Source of the DNA: Paludibacteraceae bacterium
GTDB taxonomy: Bacteria > Bacteroidota > Bacteroidia > Bacteroidales > Paludibacteraceae
Length of the DNA: 8,214 nt
Direction: 5' to 3'
Assembly (NCBI GenBank): GCA_904502115.1
Contig: CAJGDW010000069.1
Location: 1-8,214 of the forward strand
In this document: positions 1 through 4,926 of the stretch, one piece after another
Layout of the letters: the number at the start of each line of letters is the position of its first letter
Position numbering within the stretch: the first letter of the stretch is position 1
The notes under the pieces: generated by a model
Told to the model about the DNA's origin: nothing
Seen by the model: the letters and a program-made list of their open reading frames with translations, nothing else
Database searches by the model: none
Made by a program: the position numbers and the translations under genes

Positions 1-125
1 CTGCAGCAGGCGAGGTGAATTTTACCCTACTAAAAGACGTGGGCGATATTGTTCCCAACTGCATTGTAGAGAAAGAACTCATCTTCCAAGCCCTGGACTT
101 CTACCGAGATAGCGTGGGAATTTAG
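1..125 (+). CDS. C-terminal end of an unidentified protein (partial, runs off left edge)
   Basis: An open frame with codons starting at base 3 runs from the window edge to a TAG at 123-125, giving 40 residues that end in LDFYRDSVGI. Codon use looks like a real gene, with varied third positions and no stop in frame. The visible tail is a mixed hydrophobic and acidic stretch ending in a probable helix (EKELIFQALDFYRD), with no membrane segment or known catalytic motif. I do not recognise the family. It is the only plausible plus-strand gene here and converges on the minus-strand tRNA-Arg; the repeat region at 126-444 lies between their ends. The first terminator-like hairpin downstream (185-209) could end its transcript. 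Confidence 0.55.
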   Translation, partial: AAGEVNFTLLKDVGDIVPNCIVEKELIFQALDFYRDSVGI

Positions 126-160
126 TTAGGAGTTAGGAGTTAGGAGTTAGAAATTAGGAG
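126..160. repeat. 7-bp tandem repeat (TTAGGAG), five units
   Basis: TTAGGAG occurs exactly at 126-132, 133-139, 140-146 and 154-160. A degenerate in-phase unit (TTAGAAA) lies at 147-153, so the period of 7 holds across all five. It begins directly after the stop codon of the partial plus-strand gene, and a decayed sixth unit (TTATAGG) may follow at 161-167. Short low-complexity repeats of this type are prone to slippage. No coding or binding role can be read from it. Confidence 0.85.
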
Positions 161-184
161 TTATAGGATTACGAACAAAAAAAT

Positions 185-209
185 GCATCCCGCATGGGAT
201 GCTTTTTGT
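185..209 (+). terminator. Terminator-like hairpin of repeat unit 1
   Basis: Stem GCATCCC / GGGATGC (185-191 with 196-202) closes loop GCAT and is followed by TTTTT and GTTT on the plus strand, so it could terminate the partial gene that ends at 125. An A-run precedes it, so the minus strand also reads hairpin then T-run, and it may work in both directions. It belongs to the 116-bp repeat and is the most diverged copy. Confidence 0.6.
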
Positions 210-214
210 TTACC

Positions 215-263
215 GTTACCGAAGGTAACAAGCGCCCTTCTGGGCGCCGTGCCGAAAGGCACG
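215..263. other. Triple hairpin cluster of repeat unit 1
   Basis: Three perfect 6-bp inverted repeats sit almost end to end: GTTACC/GGTAAC with loop GAA (215-229), GCGCCC/GGGCGC with loop TTCT (232-247), and CGTGCC/GGCACG with loop GAAA (248-263). Spacing is 2 bases, then 0. All share a CC-loop-GG core, and the loops are GAA-type on one strand or the other. GAAA is a stable GNRA tetraloop if the plus strand is transcribed. None is followed by a T-run of terminator type on the minus strand. Function unknown. Confidence 0.85.
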
Positions 264-300
264 TAATAAAAAAAATGGATAGGACTACAAACAAAAAAGA

Positions 301-323
301 GCATTCCGCAAAGGATGCTTTTT
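301..323. terminator. Terminator-like hairpin of repeat unit 2 (imperfect)
   Basis: Left arm GCATTCC (301-307) faces AGGATGC (312-318) across loop GCAA, with one T-G pair and one C-A mismatch. The left arm matches unit 3, whereas five of the first six pairing positions of the right arm match unit 1. It is flanked by A and T runs like the other copies. The T-G pair would be a U-G wobble in plus-strand RNA but a C-A mismatch in minus-strand RNA. Confidence 0.5.
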
Positions 324-330
324 GTTTACC

Positions 331-379
331 GTTACCGAAGGTAACAAGCGCCCTTCTGGGCGCCGTGCCGAAAGGCACG
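331..379. other. Triple hairpin cluster of repeat unit 2
   Basis: This is an exact copy, 116 bases downstream, of the cluster at 215-263: hairpins at 331-345, 348-363 and 364-379 with loops GAA, TTCT and GAAA. No base differs between the two clusters, so they show no covariation. Unit 3 lacks the cluster, because tRNA-Arg begins where it would be. Confidence 0.85.
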
Positions 380-408
380 TAATAAAAAAAATGGATAGGA
401 CTACAAAC

Positions 409-434
409 AAAAAAGAGCATTCCGCAAGGAATGC
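409..434 (-). terminator. Rho-independent terminator of tRNA-Arg
   Basis: On the minus strand, 10 bases after the tRNA 3' end, stem GCATTCC / GGAATGC (434-428 with 423-417) closes loop TTGC and is followed by TCTTTTTT. The stem is perfect over 7 bp. It is also the hairpin of the truncated third repeat unit. It sits inside a longer palindrome (398-413 with 435-450) that includes the tRNA 3' end. It probably ends transcription of tRNA-Arg and any read-through from the radC operon. Confidence 0.85.
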
Positions 435-444
435 TTTTTGTTTG

Positions 445-516
445 TAGTCCCGCCGGGAATCGAACCCGGATCTAAAGTTTAGGAAACTCGTATTCTATCC
501 ATTGAACTACAGGACC
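445..516 (-). tRNA. tRNA-Arg, anticodon CCT
   Basis: The minus strand folds into a 72-nt cloverleaf. The acceptor stem GGTCCTG / CGGGACT has a G1-U72 pair and a T6-G67 wobble. The D stem is GTTC/GAAT, the anticodon loop TTCCTAA, the T stem CCGGG/CCCGG with loop TTCGATT, and the discriminator A. The anticodon CCT (positions 483-481) reads AGG as arginine. The anticodon stem CGAGT/ACTTT has a C27-U43 mismatch and a G28-U42 wobble, so it is weaker than usual. CCA is not encoded. It starts 20 bases after the DUF7033-like gene and has its own predicted promoter. Identity is clear; mature ends are inferred from base pairing. Confidence 0.96.
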
Positions 517-531
517 TCGCTTAAAGGAATG

Positions 532-563
532 CAAATTTACGATTTTACCTCCATACTCGCAAT
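532..563 (-). promoter_or_regulatory. Predicted promoter of tRNA-Arg
   Basis: TAAATTTG (539-532, minus strand) matches the Bacteroidetes -7 element TAnnTTTG. ATTG (563-560) lies 20 bases upstream, close to the -33 element TTTG. The -7 element ends 15 bases before the tRNA, nearly the same layout as the tRNA-Glu promoter. The TAA of the -7 box is the stop codon of the upstream gene, so the promoter is embedded in coding sequence. Confidence 0.65.
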
Positions 564-1856
564 AGCTCTGATAGCAGATTCGTACAGCGAATACCAACGA
601 TGCCACCTTCCTGAATCCGACAATACATCGTTGTGATAAATGCAGACAAACTCTCCTTTTACCTGGCGCACTTCGTTAGCCATTTGCATCATAGCTGCAT
701 AAATTTCTTCGCGCGTGTATTTTAGGCTACGCAACACATCGTCGCAAAAAGCAATGGGGTGAATGGTGAGTTTATAGTAATCTTCTTTTTCTAAATCGTA
801 ATAACGATACGGCGTACAAGTACTGGCTCTAAAACCAATCATACTTAGATAAGCCATGCTGTAATCGTCTTTAAACGATGCTTTTAGCAGATTTCTATAC
901 GAAACGGATGTCTTAAATCGCAAACGATAAAAACAGTTCATCGTCACCTGCGATTTGGTAATCTTGTACAACTTTTTACGCTCTGACATCAACTTAGAAA
1001 CATTGATGGCTGCATTTTGACCGCTGTGTAACTCGAACAAATAATTATGCATCAGCAACTTGCGATACGTCATTTGAGTGGCATAAATAGGGCGTTCCAA
1101 CCACGAATCGTACGCCACTCGCAAAAAGAAAATAGGGGTTAAGTTGTTTCGGTTGTGCAGTTGCAACAACGAAGAAAAATTACAAAACGGATCTTCTGAT
1201 ATGCGAAAAATCGACTTTGCCTGCGTTTTTATGGCGTTCCACCTTCCCTTTACTAAATTGCGAAAGAACTGATGTGTATTATAAACAAAGGATCTATTTT
1301 GGTACTTAAATAGTCTATCGATGGCAATAATAGGTCTGAACAAGAAACGACGTTGGTTATTCTCGGTGTAGCAAGCAAAATGTGATTTCAACTCACCCTC
1401 GAACATCGCCACCCATTTATCCACCAAAGGTTCTTGCAAGAAACCTTGTTGATAAGCCAAACTAGATTGTGCTTTAAATCTGCCAAAAGAATCCAACTCT
1501 TCGGGCGTTGCTACCCATTCTTCGTAACGAGATATCAAATAAAAGATGGCCGAGAAAATATCGAACGGCATATTACCGCCTTGCACAGTAAAAAAAGTTT
1601 TTAAACCGTTCCACTCGCTCATCTCAATTGCTTGTTTCTTTATTCCTTTTTTAAAGAGCAAACCATTGGGATAAATTTGATACACTCCTTTGGGGCAAGC
1701 CTCCGAAGTATAGGCTACCACTACGTGTTGCTTGGCATCGGGCAAAGCCTCCAAGGCGTTTACCCATTCTATTTTTTTGCCTAGCATGTTGCTAAACACG
1801 TGCGTACATACATACTGAACACGAGGAGTCAACTTTTCAGTATAAAAATATATCAT
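537..1856 (-). CDS. DUF7033 / polysaccharide-deacetylase-like protein
   Basis: This 439-residue protein has the layout of a Bacteroidetes family annotated as polysaccharide deacetylase with an N-terminal DUF7033 domain. Recognisable blocks are FDIFSAIFYLISRYEEW (98-114) followed by a conserved GRF and QEPLVDKW stretch (125-148); an IAID segment at the usual catalytic aspartate position (D180); ELHSG (275-279, keeping H277); DYSMAYLSMIGFRAST (331-346); and IYHNDVLSDSGRW (406-418). In relatives I recall, the strand after ELHSG carries an RQHxLR motif; here it is MNCFYRLRF (305-313), so catalytic residues look eroded. There is no signal peptide or membrane segment, so it is probably cytoplasmic. 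In related genomes the family is often linked to cell-surface polysaccharide work; that role is inferred, and this copy may not be an active deacetylase. Its start codon overlaps the radC stop by four bases (ATGA), indicating translational coupling. Family assignment is from memory of conserved blocks. Confidence 0.8.
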   Translation of the reverse strand: MIYFYTEKLTPRVQYVCTHVFSNMLGKKIEWVNALEALPDAKQHVVVAYTSEACPKGVYQIYPNGLLFKKGIKKQAIEMSEWNGLKTFFTVQGGNMPFDIFSAIFYLISRYEEWVATPEELDSFGRFKAQSSLAYQQGFLQEPLVDKWVAMFEGELKSHFACYTENNQRRFLFRPIIAIDRLFKYQNRSFVYNTHQFFRNLVKGRWNAIKTQAKSIFRISEDPFCNFSSLLQLHNRNNLTPIFFLRVAYDSWLERPIYATQMTYRKLLMHNYLFELHSGQNAAINVSKLMSERKKLYKITKSQVTMNCFYRLRFKTSVSYRNLLKASFKDDYSMAYLSMIGFRASTCTPYRYYDLEKEDYYKLTIHPIAFCDDVLRSLKYTREEIYAAMMQMANEVRQVKGEFVCIYHNDVLSDSGRWHRWYSLYESAIRAIASMEVKS

Positions 1857-2560
1857 ACATCTAATGTGTTTTCGTCCGAAAAACTATAATAATTATTACC
1901 TGCTATAATAATATGGTCTATTACCTTTATTTCTAATAGTCTGGCTGCGTCTATAATGGTACGCGTTAGCGATTTATCTGCACTACTGGGCACGCAATTC
2001 CCAGAGGGATGATTGTGACAAAGCACCATGGCCGATGCCAAATGCAACACCGCTTGTTTTAGAATCAAACGGCAATCGACAGGGGTTTGATGCACACCAC
2101 CCAATCCCACCTTAAACTTGGTAATGGGCTTATTGGATCGATTGAGCAACAAAACCCAAAACTCTTCGTGCGTAATGGCCGACAACATAGGGCTGAACAC
2201 CGCGGCGGCTTGTGCACTGGATCGGATGGATTCTTGCTCTGCGGGTTGTTCGTTGCTGTACCGTCTTCCCAACTCCAATGCAGCTGCAATGGTAATGGCT
2301 TTGGCGCTACCTATTCCCGATACCATGGCCGAAAGTTCTTTGACATCCTTTCTACCCAACGTCATTAAGCGATTATCGCACAACTGCAACAATCGTTTGG
2401 ACAAATCCAAAGCAGTGGCATTTCTGGTGCCTGTTGCTATCAAAATAGCCAACAACTCTGCATCCGATAAGGCTTGAGAGCCTTTTGACAACATTTTTTC
2501 GCGCGGACGGTCGTCTGCCGACCAATAGCGAATACCGCGCATTGCGTTTTCTTCGTTCAT
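1853..2560 (-). CDS. radC: RadC family JAB/MPN-domain protein
   Basis: The 235-residue protein has the RadC architecture: an N-terminal region beginning around DDRPREKML (16-24); a helix-hairpin-helix-like segment near LSAMVSGIGSAKAITI (76-91); and a C-terminal JAB1/MPN-type metalloprotease fold. The metal motif is intact: H182, H184 and D195 in HNHPSG...SAD (H-x-H-x10-D), with EFWVLLLN (133-140) and DHIIIAG (215-221) before and after. RadC was once assigned to DNA repair, but that link was withdrawn in E. coli and its real substrate is uncertain. M7 (2542) is an alternative start that would leave nine residues before DDRPREK, so the N-terminus is unsure by six residues. The gene overlaps the downstream DUF7033-like gene by ATGA, so the two form an operon. 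I could not find a convincing promoter in 2561-2638. Confidence 0.95.
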   Translation of the reverse strand: MNEENAMRGIRYWSADDRPREKMLSKGSQALSDAELLAILIATGTRNATALDLSKRLLQLCDNRLMTLGRKDVKELSAMVSGIGSAKAITIAAALELGRRYSNEQPAEQESIRSSAQAAAVFSPMLSAITHEEFWVLLLNRSNKPITKFKVGLGGVHQTPVDCRLILKQAVLHLASAMVLCHNHPSGNCVPSSADKSLTRTIIDAARLLEIKVIDHIIIAGNNYYSFSDENTLDV

Positions 2561-2638
2561 ACAGTAAGATATTAGATGGAAATAGTTTCACTACTTTTAT
2601 TGAAAGTGTGAAGATACTGTTTTTTTGACAAACAGCAT

Positions 2639-2669
2639 AAAAAAAACCTCTCTTTTTGGAAGAGAGGTT
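2639..2669 (-). terminator. Rho-independent terminator of rpsT
   Basis: On the minus strand, AACCTCTCTT pairs perfectly with AAGAGAGGTT over 10 bp (2669-2660 with 2654-2645). The loop is CCAAA, and a run of T bases follows to 2639. It lies about 20 bases after the rpsT stop codon and separates tRNA-Glu-rpsT from radC. This is the clearest terminator in the window. Confidence 0.93.
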
Positions 2670-2689
2670 AAATCTTAATGGTTATTTAC

Positions 2690-2944
2690 TTAGGCCAATT
2701 TGTTAACGTGAAGAGCCAATTTTGATTTCAAGTTGTTGGCTTTGTTTTTGTGAATCACGTTTTTCTTAGCTAGTTTGTCTAGCATAGCCGATACTACAGG
2801 TAGTAAAGCGGCGGCCTCTTCTTTTTGGTGCATCGCGCGCAATTTGCGAACTGCGTTGCGAGCCGTCTTGGCATAATACTTATTATGCAAACGACGTTTT
2901 TCAGTTTGTCTGATTCTCTTTTCAGACGATTTGTGGTTTGCCAT
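2690..2944 (-). CDS. rpsT: 30S ribosomal protein S20
   Basis: This 84-residue, strongly basic protein begins MANHKSSEKRIRQTEKRR and continues through NKYYAKTARNAVRKLRA. It ends in an alanine- and lysine-rich helix with NVIHKNKANNLKSKLA. These are the conserved features of bacterial S20, and the length is normal for the family. S20 binds 16S rRNA early in 30S assembly. The gene sits 23 bases after tRNA-Glu on the same strand with no promoter or terminator visible between them, so the two are probably one transcript processed at the tRNA 3' end. A strong terminator follows. The leader before the ATG is A-rich, without a strong Shine-Dalgarno site, as usual in Bacteroidetes. Confidence 0.97.
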   Translation of the reverse strand: MANHKSSEKRIRQTEKRRLHNKYYAKTARNAVRKLRAMHQKEEAAALLPVVSAMLDKLAKKNVIHKNKANNLKSKLALHVNKLA

Positions 2945-2967
2945 TTTATGTTCTTTTTTAAATTTTG

Positions 2968-3039
2968 TAGCCCATAGCGGAATCGAACCGCTCTTTCAAG
3001 AATGAAAATCTTGCGTCCTAACCGATAGACGAATGGGCC
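2968..3039 (-). tRNA. tRNA-Glu, anticodon TTC
   Basis: The minus strand forms a 72-nt cloverleaf. The acceptor stem is GGCCCAT / ATGGGCT with a G1-U72 pair, the D stem GTCT/GGAC, the anticodon stem CAAGA/TCTTG with loop TTTTCAT, the T stem AGCGG/CCGCT with loop TTCGATT, and the discriminator A. The anticodon TTC (3006-3004) reads GAA and GAG as glutamate. CCA is not encoded. It is the first gene of a tRNA-Glu-rpsT unit with its own promoter. Confidence 0.97.
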
Positions 3040-3057
3040 ATTATCGTTTTGGGATTG

Positions 3058-3089
3058 CAAATGTATGAACTATTTTTGAAACCACCAAA
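3058..3089 (-). promoter_or_regulatory. Promoter of tRNA-Glu-rpsT
   Basis: TTTG (3089-3086, minus strand), a 20-base spacer and TACATTTG (3065-3058) match the Bacteroidetes -33/-7 promoter consensus fully. The -7 element ends 18 bases before the tRNA 5' end, leaving a short leader. It is the best consensus match among the promoters in this window. Confidence 0.82.
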
Positions 3090-3115
3090 TTTTTCTTACT
3101 TTTTTTTCACTTTTT

Positions 3116-3727
3116 CTAGAAAAAAGTGCAAAATGGCAAAAACAACATAGAAAAGAGCCCTAGTGCATAACCTGCAATTAGTTGGCCAGGTGTGTGTGCT
3201 TTTAATTCTAATCGTGACCACGTCACCCATCCAGAGCACAAAGATAATACAATTATTAGAAACAACGGCATTTTATAGAAAAAAAAACTCAAAAAAATAA
3301 CAGCACCCATCAATCCACCCATTCCTGTGGCATGTGCACTGATTTTCCAAAAGTAATTTACTACATAAACAACCGATAAAGCAAAGAATGCACCCACCCA
3401 TAAATACATATAATACAACTCTACTCCAAAATAAAAGCAAAGAAAGGCCACTACCGCGTATGCTGACAGCGTAAACAAGTATGCCCACTTACGTTCATGC
3501 CTATCCGATGCCTGCGAAGTGGTAATTACTCCCGTCATTCGTAGCAAAAGATACCACATCAAAGGAGCAATCACAGCAATTAAAAAAGAAATGCCTAAAA
3601 TAACACTTTTAAGCACGGGAGAGTAATCGTAAAAAAACGAACTTACCCCTATCAGCCCTATTCCGTATGCCGGAACCAATATAGGCTGAAAGAGGTAAGT
3701 TGGTATAAGTGCAAGAATACGACGCAT
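3116..3727 (-). CDS. PAP2-like membrane phosphatase family protein
   Basis: The 203-residue hydrophobic protein has about six predicted membrane helices (roughly 8-30, 41-63, 83-103, 105-125, 140-165, 183-200). It carries the three-part signature of the PAP2 superfamily: SDRHERKW (74-81) in place of the K-x6-RP motif, SAHATG (130-135) in place of PSGH, and SR-x5-H-x3-Q (S171, R172, H178, Q182), where the canonical last residue is aspartate. H132 and H178 would be the catalytic histidines. PAP2 enzymes remove phosphate from lipids such as phosphatidate or undecaprenyl diphosphate. The substrate here cannot be told, and the D-to-Q change and weak first motif leave activity uncertain. It lies 3 bases after ackA, so it is the last gene of the pta-ackA operon. 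No convincing terminator follows its stop codon. Confidence 0.8.
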   Translation of the reverse strand: MRRILALIPTYLFQPILVPAYGIGLIGVSSFFYDYSPVLKSVILGISFLIAVIAPLMWYLLLRMTGVITTSQASDRHERKWAYLFTLSAYAVVAFLCFYFGVELYYMYLWVGAFFALSVVYVVNYFWKISAHATGMGGLMGAVIFLSFFFYKMPLFLIIVLSLCSGWVTWSRLELKAHTPGQLIAGYALGLFSMLFLPFCTFF

Positions 3728-3730
3728 ATC

Positions 3731-4924
3731 TTATGCAATCAATTCTAGAGTATCCGAAGCAATCATAAATTCTTCGTCGGTGGGAACTACTACCACTTTT
3801 ACTTTAGAAGTAGGTTTGGTAATAACAATTTCTTCGCCTTTGGTATCGTTGGCCACTTCGTCCAACTCAACACCCATGTAAGCTAATTCGTTGCAAATTT
3901 GAGCACGTAAACCAATTTGGTTTTCGCCAACACCACCGGTAAAGACAATCACATCTACACCGCCCAATGCTGCGGTATAAGCGCCAATGTATTTTTTGAT
4001 ACGATAGGCATACATCGACATTGCCAAAACAGCTTTGGGTTCGCCTGCTTTATCGGCAGCTTCGATATCGCGCATATCCGAAGACAAGCCCGAAACACCG
4101 GCTACACCACCTTTTTTATTTAGGTAGTTAGAAATGCCTTTGGCATCCAAACCTTCTTTTTCCATTAAATAGGTAACCGCACCGGCATCAATATCGCCGC
4201 AGCGAGTTCCCATTAACAAACCTTCCAAAGGAGTAAAGCCCATCGAAGTATCGATTGATTTGCCATCCTTAATAGCGGTAATTGAACCACCATTACCTAC
4301 GTGACAGGTAATAATTTTGGTTCCTTCTGCTTGAATGCCCAAGAACTCGCATACACGAGCCGATACATAACGATGGCTGGTACCATGGAAACCATAGCGA
4401 CGAACACCGTATTTTTCGTACGCTTCGTATGGAATACCGTACATATACGCCGAAGCTGGCATGGTTTGATGGAAAGCGGTATCAAAAACAGCTACTTGTG
4501 GAATGTTTGGCAAAATAGCAGAGATGGTTTCAATACCCAACAAGTTAGCAGGGTTATGAAGAGGAGCCATATCGCTGCATTGTTTAATAGCATCAATTAC
4601 CTCGTCGTTGATCAAGACACTGGCATTGAATTTTTCGCCACCATGCACCACGCGATGACCCACTGCACCAATATCTTGCAATGAAGAAATAGCGCCGTAC
4701 TGTTCGCTGGTAAGAATAGACAAAATCAACTCAATAGCGGTTTGGTGTTCGGGAATTTCTTTTTCTACCACCACTTTTTCGCCACCAGGCAAGGTAAATT
4801 TAATAAACGCACCCTCCAAACCTACTTTTTCTACACCACCTTGTGCTATCACAGATTTTTGTTCCATGTCAAACAATTTGTATTTGACAGACGAACTACC
4901 ACAGTTTAATACTAAAATTTTCAT
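3731..4924 (-). CDS. ackA: Acetate kinase
   Basis: The 397-residue protein is a full-length acetate kinase of the ASKHA fold, interconverting acetyl phosphate plus ADP with acetate plus ATP in the cytoplasm. Motifs are intact: NCGSSSVKYKL (7-17), HRVVHGG (90-96), VFDTAFHQTMP (146-156), YGFHGTSH (177-184), HVGNGGSI (208-215), GTRCGDIDAG (239-248) and FTGGVGEN (328-335). N7, R91, D148, H180, R241 and E384 fall at the same numbers as the known active-site residues of the Methanosarcina enzyme. It follows pta by 2 bases and precedes the PAP2-like gene by 3 bases. With pta it forms the main substrate-level ATP route of acetate-producing fermenters. Confidence 0.98.
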   Translation of the reverse strand: MKILVLNCGSSSVKYKLFDMEQKSVIAQGGVEKVGLEGAFIKFTLPGGEKVVVEKEIPEHQTAIELILSILTSEQYGAISSLQDIGAVGHRVVHGGEKFNASVLINDEVIDAIKQCSDMAPLHNPANLLGIETISAILPNIPQVAVFDTAFHQTMPASAYMYGIPYEAYEKYGVRRYGFHGTSHRYVSARVCEFLGIQAEGTKIITCHVGNGGSITAIKDGKSIDTSMGFTPLEGLLMGTRCGDIDAGAVTYLMEKEGLDAKGISNYLNKKGGVAGVSGLSSDMRDIEAADKAGEPKAVLAMSMYAYRIKKYIGAYTAALGGVDVIVFTGGVGENQIGLRAQICNELAYMGVELDEVANDTKGEEIVITKPTSKVKVVVVPTDEEFMIASDTLELIA

Positions 4925-4926
4925 AA

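Larger units (their letters stand above)
165..450. repeat. 116-bp tandem repeat array of multi-hairpin units abutting tRNA-Arg
   Basis: Units begin at 165, 281 and 397, exactly 116 bases apart; the third is cut short where it merges with the 3' end of tRNA-Arg near 445-450. Bases 197-311 and 313-427 are identical (115 of 115), while the first 32 bases of unit 1 have diverged. Each full unit holds, in order, an A-run, a 7-bp-stem hairpin, a T-run, three consecutive perfect hairpins and an A/T-rich spacer ending in ATGGAT. The period is not a multiple of three and the open frames across it give no repeated peptide, so it is not coding. This array fills most of the gene-free stretch 126-444. No transposase and no spacer-like variation is present. 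Function unknown; structured RNA, DNA-level palindromes or a simple recent duplication all fit. Confidence 0.9.

Noticed and set aside
169..420. Open frames across the 116-bp repeats (83 codons on minus, 62 on plus)
   Set aside because: The repeat period is not a multiple of three and the peptides show no repeated or known sequence. The frames arise from hairpins and A/T runs.
165..450. CRISPR array or integron attC sites
   Set aside because: Units are tandem without variable spacers, and the hairpin ends (GTTACC/GGTAAC) do not fit the attC consensus GTTRRRY/RYYYAAC. There are no cas genes or integron integrase nearby.
398..450. Attachment-site duplication from integration at tRNA-Arg
   Set aside because: Integration would leave direct repeats of the tRNA 3' end flanking an element. 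Here the copy is inverted and no integrase-bearing element lies next to it.
2617..2635. CTGTTT...AAACAG inverted repeat upstream of radC
   Set aside because: Six A/T-rich pairs around a loop largely of T; it does not match a terminator or a clear operator, and no consensus promoter could be fitted beside it.
3108..3128. CACTTTTT...AAAAAAGTG inverted repeat as terminator of the pta-ackA-PAP2 operon
   Set aside because: The stem is nearly all A/T, overlaps the stop codon, and on the minus strand is followed by A bases rather than T bases.
4301..4684. Antisense 127-codon open frame inside ackA, and similar frames opposite pta, xerD and radC
   Set aside because: They lie fully opposite well-conserved genes, have no recognisable domain, and are expected from codon bias in the real genes.
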